Assembly: GCA_031288935.1 (NCBI GenBank)
Contig: JAITQL010000121.1
Coordinates: 1 to 8,114, forward strand
DNA from: Tannerella sp.
GTDB lineage: Bacteria > Bacteroidota > Bacteroidia > Bacteroidales > Tannerellaceae
DNA: 8,114 bases
Direction: 5' to 3'
Within the stretch, counting starts at the first letter, position 1, and each line of letters opens with the position of its first letter. Positions 6,906-8,114 of the stretch are shown one piece after another. The notes under the pieces are model-generated. The model made no database searches. It saw only the letters and a program-made list of their open reading frames with translations, and was not told the origin of the DNA. The position numbers were made by a program, and so were the translations under genes.

Positions 6906-7535
6906 TTATTTCCTTCCGAAATCAGCCGGTACTTCTCCCCACGCCTTCGTTTCCCATTTAAGGATTTGCGTATCGTACGTATTTTCCCGCAGCCATTTCT
7001 CCGCGCGTTCAATCAGGTCGAACACCGGTGCGTTGACAGCCGTCCGTTCAAGTTTGGTACGGCATTTTTTCAGTTGCACCCACAGGATGGCATTCCGGCT
7101 GTCGGAATACAAAGGCAACGGAATCCCTTCCCGTTTCATCAGCGCCAGACCGTGCACCAGCGCCAGAAATTCCCCGACATTATTCGTCCCCTGCCTGAAC
7201 GGCCCCATATGAAACCACTCCCTGCCGCTGGCCACATGGACGCCCCGATACTCCATGTCGCCCGGATTCCCGCTGCACGCCGCATCGACGGCCAGGCTCT
7301 CCCGGATGAACGCTCCCGGCGCCGCCGCCTTCCGGGGGGACAACGCAGACCGCCCCCTGTTTTCCGGTGTGCCGGCACAGCCGCCTTCCCAGGCTTTGCG
7401 CGCCTCTTCATACGACTCAAACGACTTGTACCTGGCGTTTGAATAATTCCTTACCTGCAATTTACATTCCTCCCACTGCTCGTAAATACCGGGACGAACG
7501 CCATTCCATACCACATAAAACTTTTTCCTTGCCAT
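6906..7535 (-). CDS. rnhA: RNase H family protein with N-terminal viroplasmin-like (hybrid-binding) domain
   Basis: This 209-residue protein should cleave the RNA strand of RNA-DNA hybrids (R-loops, primers) in the cytoplasm. Residues about 4-50 (KKFYVVWNGVRPGIYEQWEE, then YKSFESYEEARKAW) are the viroplasmin-like domain that eukaryotic RNase H1 uses to grip hybrids. A low-complexity linker (about 51-75) leads to the RNase H fold. Catalytic acids are visible: Asp84 in VDAACSGNPG, Glu122 in NNVGEFLALVHGL and Asp145 in LYSDSRNAI. A fourth is probably Asp205 in the terminal GEVPADFGRK. All four positions being filled suggests an active enzyme. The start at 7535 has AGGAG directly touching the ATG, which is too close for a normal Shine-Dalgarno sequence, but no better start is present and residue 2 onward already matches the domain. 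A consensus promoter lies 18 bases upstream. The gene converges with the glycoside hydrolase gene. Confidence 0.9.
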   Translation of the reverse strand: MARKKFYVVWNGVRPGIYEQWEECKLQVRNYSNARYKSFESYEEARKAWEGGCAGTPENRGRSALSPRKAAAPGAFIRESLAVDAACSGNPGDMEYRGVHVASGREWFHMGPFRQGTNNVGEFLALVHGLALMKREGIPLPLYSDSRNAILWVQLKKCRTKLERTAVNAPVFDLIERAEKWLRENTYDTQILKWETKAWGEVPADFGRK

Positions 7536-7552
7536 CTCCTGTTATTTTCCCG

Positions 7553-7584
7553 CAAAAGTAGTCACAAAAAGGGGATGTTCCAAA
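7553..7584 (-). promoter_or_regulatory. Consensus Bacteroidetes promoter of the RNase H gene
   Basis: Read on the minus strand, TTTG (7584-7581), 20 bases, then TACTTTTG (7560-7553) match the Bacteroidetes -33 and -7 consensus (TTTG-N19-21-TAnnTTTG) with no mismatch. Transcription would begin near 7543-7547, leaving a leader of roughly 10 bases before the ATG at 7535. This places the 21-bp repeat array upstream of the promoter, with its left end about 130 bases beyond the -33 element. Confidence 0.8.
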
Positions 7585-7714
7585 CCCGCGCCGGCCTGTT
7601 TCATTTCTGCCGGTTCACGCCCGGAAAATCAACCGCCGCATCCGGAAAATAACGCATCGCCCCTACTCCATCAAATCCAAACAGCCTGAATTTTATCAGT
7701 ATACATGAAATATA
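7585..7714. other. Non-coding spacer between RNase H promoter and repeat array
   Basis: No gene is supported here. CCGGAAAAT occurs twice, at 7621-7629 and 7642-7650, exactly 21 bases apart, the same period as the neighbouring array. Just before it, 7610-7624 (CCGGTTCACGCCCGG) resembles the hairpin part of an array unit. These may be decayed units or chance. I see no plus-strand promoter before the ATG at 7705. Confidence 0.4.
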
Positions 7715-7959
7715 CGGGTAATCACCCGAAGTTTCCGGGTTCACACCCGAACTTTCCGGGTTCGCACCCGAAGTTTCCGGGTTCACACCCGAAGTTTCCG
7801 GGTTTGCACCCGAAGTTTCCGGGTTTGCACCCGAAATTTCCGGGTTCGCACCCTAAGTTTCCGGGTTCGCACCCGAAGTTTCCGGGGTTGCACCCGAAGT
7901 TTTCAGGGTTACACCCGAAGTTTCCGGGGTTGCACCCGAAACTTTCGGATACGAATCCG
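7715..7959. repeat. 21-bp tandem repeat array of 12 phased small inverted repeats
   Basis: The unit is CGGGT, a 4-base loop, ACCCG, then the spacer AAGTTTC, 21 bases in all. Twelve inverted repeats begin at 7715, 7736, 7757, 7778, 7799, 7820, 7841, 7862, 7883, 7904, 7925 and 7946, with no slip in register. Seven have the full CGGGT/ACCCG pairing (7715-7820 and 7862). The one at 7841 loses one outer pair. Those at 7883, 7904 and 7925 can pair as GGGT/ACCC after a one-base shift. The last is CGGAT/ATCCG, paired again through changes in both arms. Loops from 7741 to 7928 are all TYRC. Because 21 is a multiple of 3, several frames stay open: plus 7705-7962 (85 codons, repeating HPKFPGS or HPKFPGL) and minus 8033-7722 (103 codons, repeating NFGCEPG). 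Neither shows a promoter. The array sits between a minus-strand terminator and the RNase H promoter. Its function is unknown. Confidence 0.92.
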
Positions 7960-8001
7960 TAAACATCCGTATGCAATGCCGGCAGTCCGTTTTTTGACAT
8001 G

Positions 8002-8046
8002 AAAAAATCGGCGTAAAACATGCCGTTCAACATGTTTCACGCCGAT
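8002..8046 (-). terminator. Minus-strand intrinsic terminator of a gene beyond the right edge
   Basis: Arms 8007-8022 and 8031-8046 pair over 16 positions with one mismatch (A8015 against C8038) around the 8-base loop CCGTTCAA. Read on the minus strand, the stem is followed at once by six T (8007-8002), the mark of Rho-independent termination. The plus strand has no T run after the stem. So transcription entering from the right on the minus strand should stop here. The gene it serves is not in the window. The ATG at 8033 of the minus-strand repeat frame lies inside this hairpin. Confidence 0.82.
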
Positions 8047-8114
8047 GCGCCGTGCAGGTATTTCAAATCCGGGGAAATCCGCACGAAAAAAGCGGAGGCG
8101 TTACCGCATCATCC
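8047..8114. other. Right-edge segment, likely 3' flank of an unseen minus-strand gene
   Basis: No frame here can be assigned. On the minus strand, GCGG (8107-8104 as read) and CCGC (8095-8092) can form a 4-bp stem followed by six T (8091-8086), a weak second terminator-like signal about 45 bases upstream of the stronger one. With only 68 bases visible, it cannot be said whether a coding region ends here. Confidence 0.3.

Noticed and set aside
6787..7212. Plus-strand 141-codon frame across the RNase H gene
   Set aside because: It starts just before the 6794-6841 hairpin, runs antisense to RNase H catalytic motifs and shows no domain.
7715..7959. CRISPR array
   Set aside because: The 21-base units are near-identical throughout and have no unique spacers. 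The 7-base AAGTTTC between hairpins is itself repeated. No cas genes are seen.
7705..7962. 85-codon plus-strand frame repeating HPKFPGS/HPKFPGL as a protein gene
   Set aside because: It is a by-product of a 21-base repeat that keeps several frames open. No promoter or ribosome binding site is visible and no known domain appears. The wobble bias is noted as a finding, but it is not enough for a gene call.
7722..8033. 103-codon minus-strand frame repeating NFGCEPG as a protein gene
   Set aside because: Its ATG lies inside an intrinsic terminator acting on the same strand, and most of it is the repeat array read backwards.

Overview
The window looks like chromosomal DNA of an anaerobic member of the Bacteroidales. 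Supporting signs are the gene order of a Na+-pumping methylmalonyl-CoA decarboxylase operon, a lamin-tail-domain gamma-like subunit, two promoters matching the Bacteroidetes pattern TTTG-N19-21-TAnnTTTG, A-rich starts with mostly weak Shine-Dalgarno signals, a lipoprotein glycoside hydrolase, and an RNase H with an N-terminal viroplasmin-like domain. The base composition looks GC-richer than typical Bacteroides, so another Bacteroidales family is possible. I cannot name the genus.

Bases 1-3416, plus strand: the distal part of an operon. It holds the C-terminal half of the carboxyltransferase subunit (mmdA, cut by the window edge), a secreted and membrane-anchored OadG-like subunit carrying a lamin tail domain, the biotin carrier protein (mmdC), and the Na+-translocating beta subunit (mmdB/oadB). 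Gaps between genes are 8-22 bases and a strong intrinsic terminator closes the unit. Together these proteins would decarboxylate (S)-methylmalonyl-CoA to propionyl-CoA and use the energy to export Na+, the last energy-conserving step of succinate-propionate fermentation.

Bases 3417-6841: an intergenic region with a 12-base palindrome and a good Bacteroidetes-type promoter leads into a monocistronic 1041-residue lipoprotein of the GH106-like (alpha-L-rhamnosidase-related) glycoside hydrolase group. A perfect 16-bp hairpin follows, between this gene and the convergent next gene.

Bases 6906-7584, minus strand: an RNase H-family gene of 209 residues, with a textbook promoter just upstream.

Bases 7585-8114: no convincing protein gene. 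The region holds the most unusual element of the window, a 21-bp tandem array in which 12 small inverted repeats sit exactly two DNA helical turns apart. The last one keeps its pairing through changes in both arms. To its right, a minus-strand intrinsic terminator implies another minus-strand gene beyond the window edge, so the array lies between that gene's terminator and the RNase H promoter.
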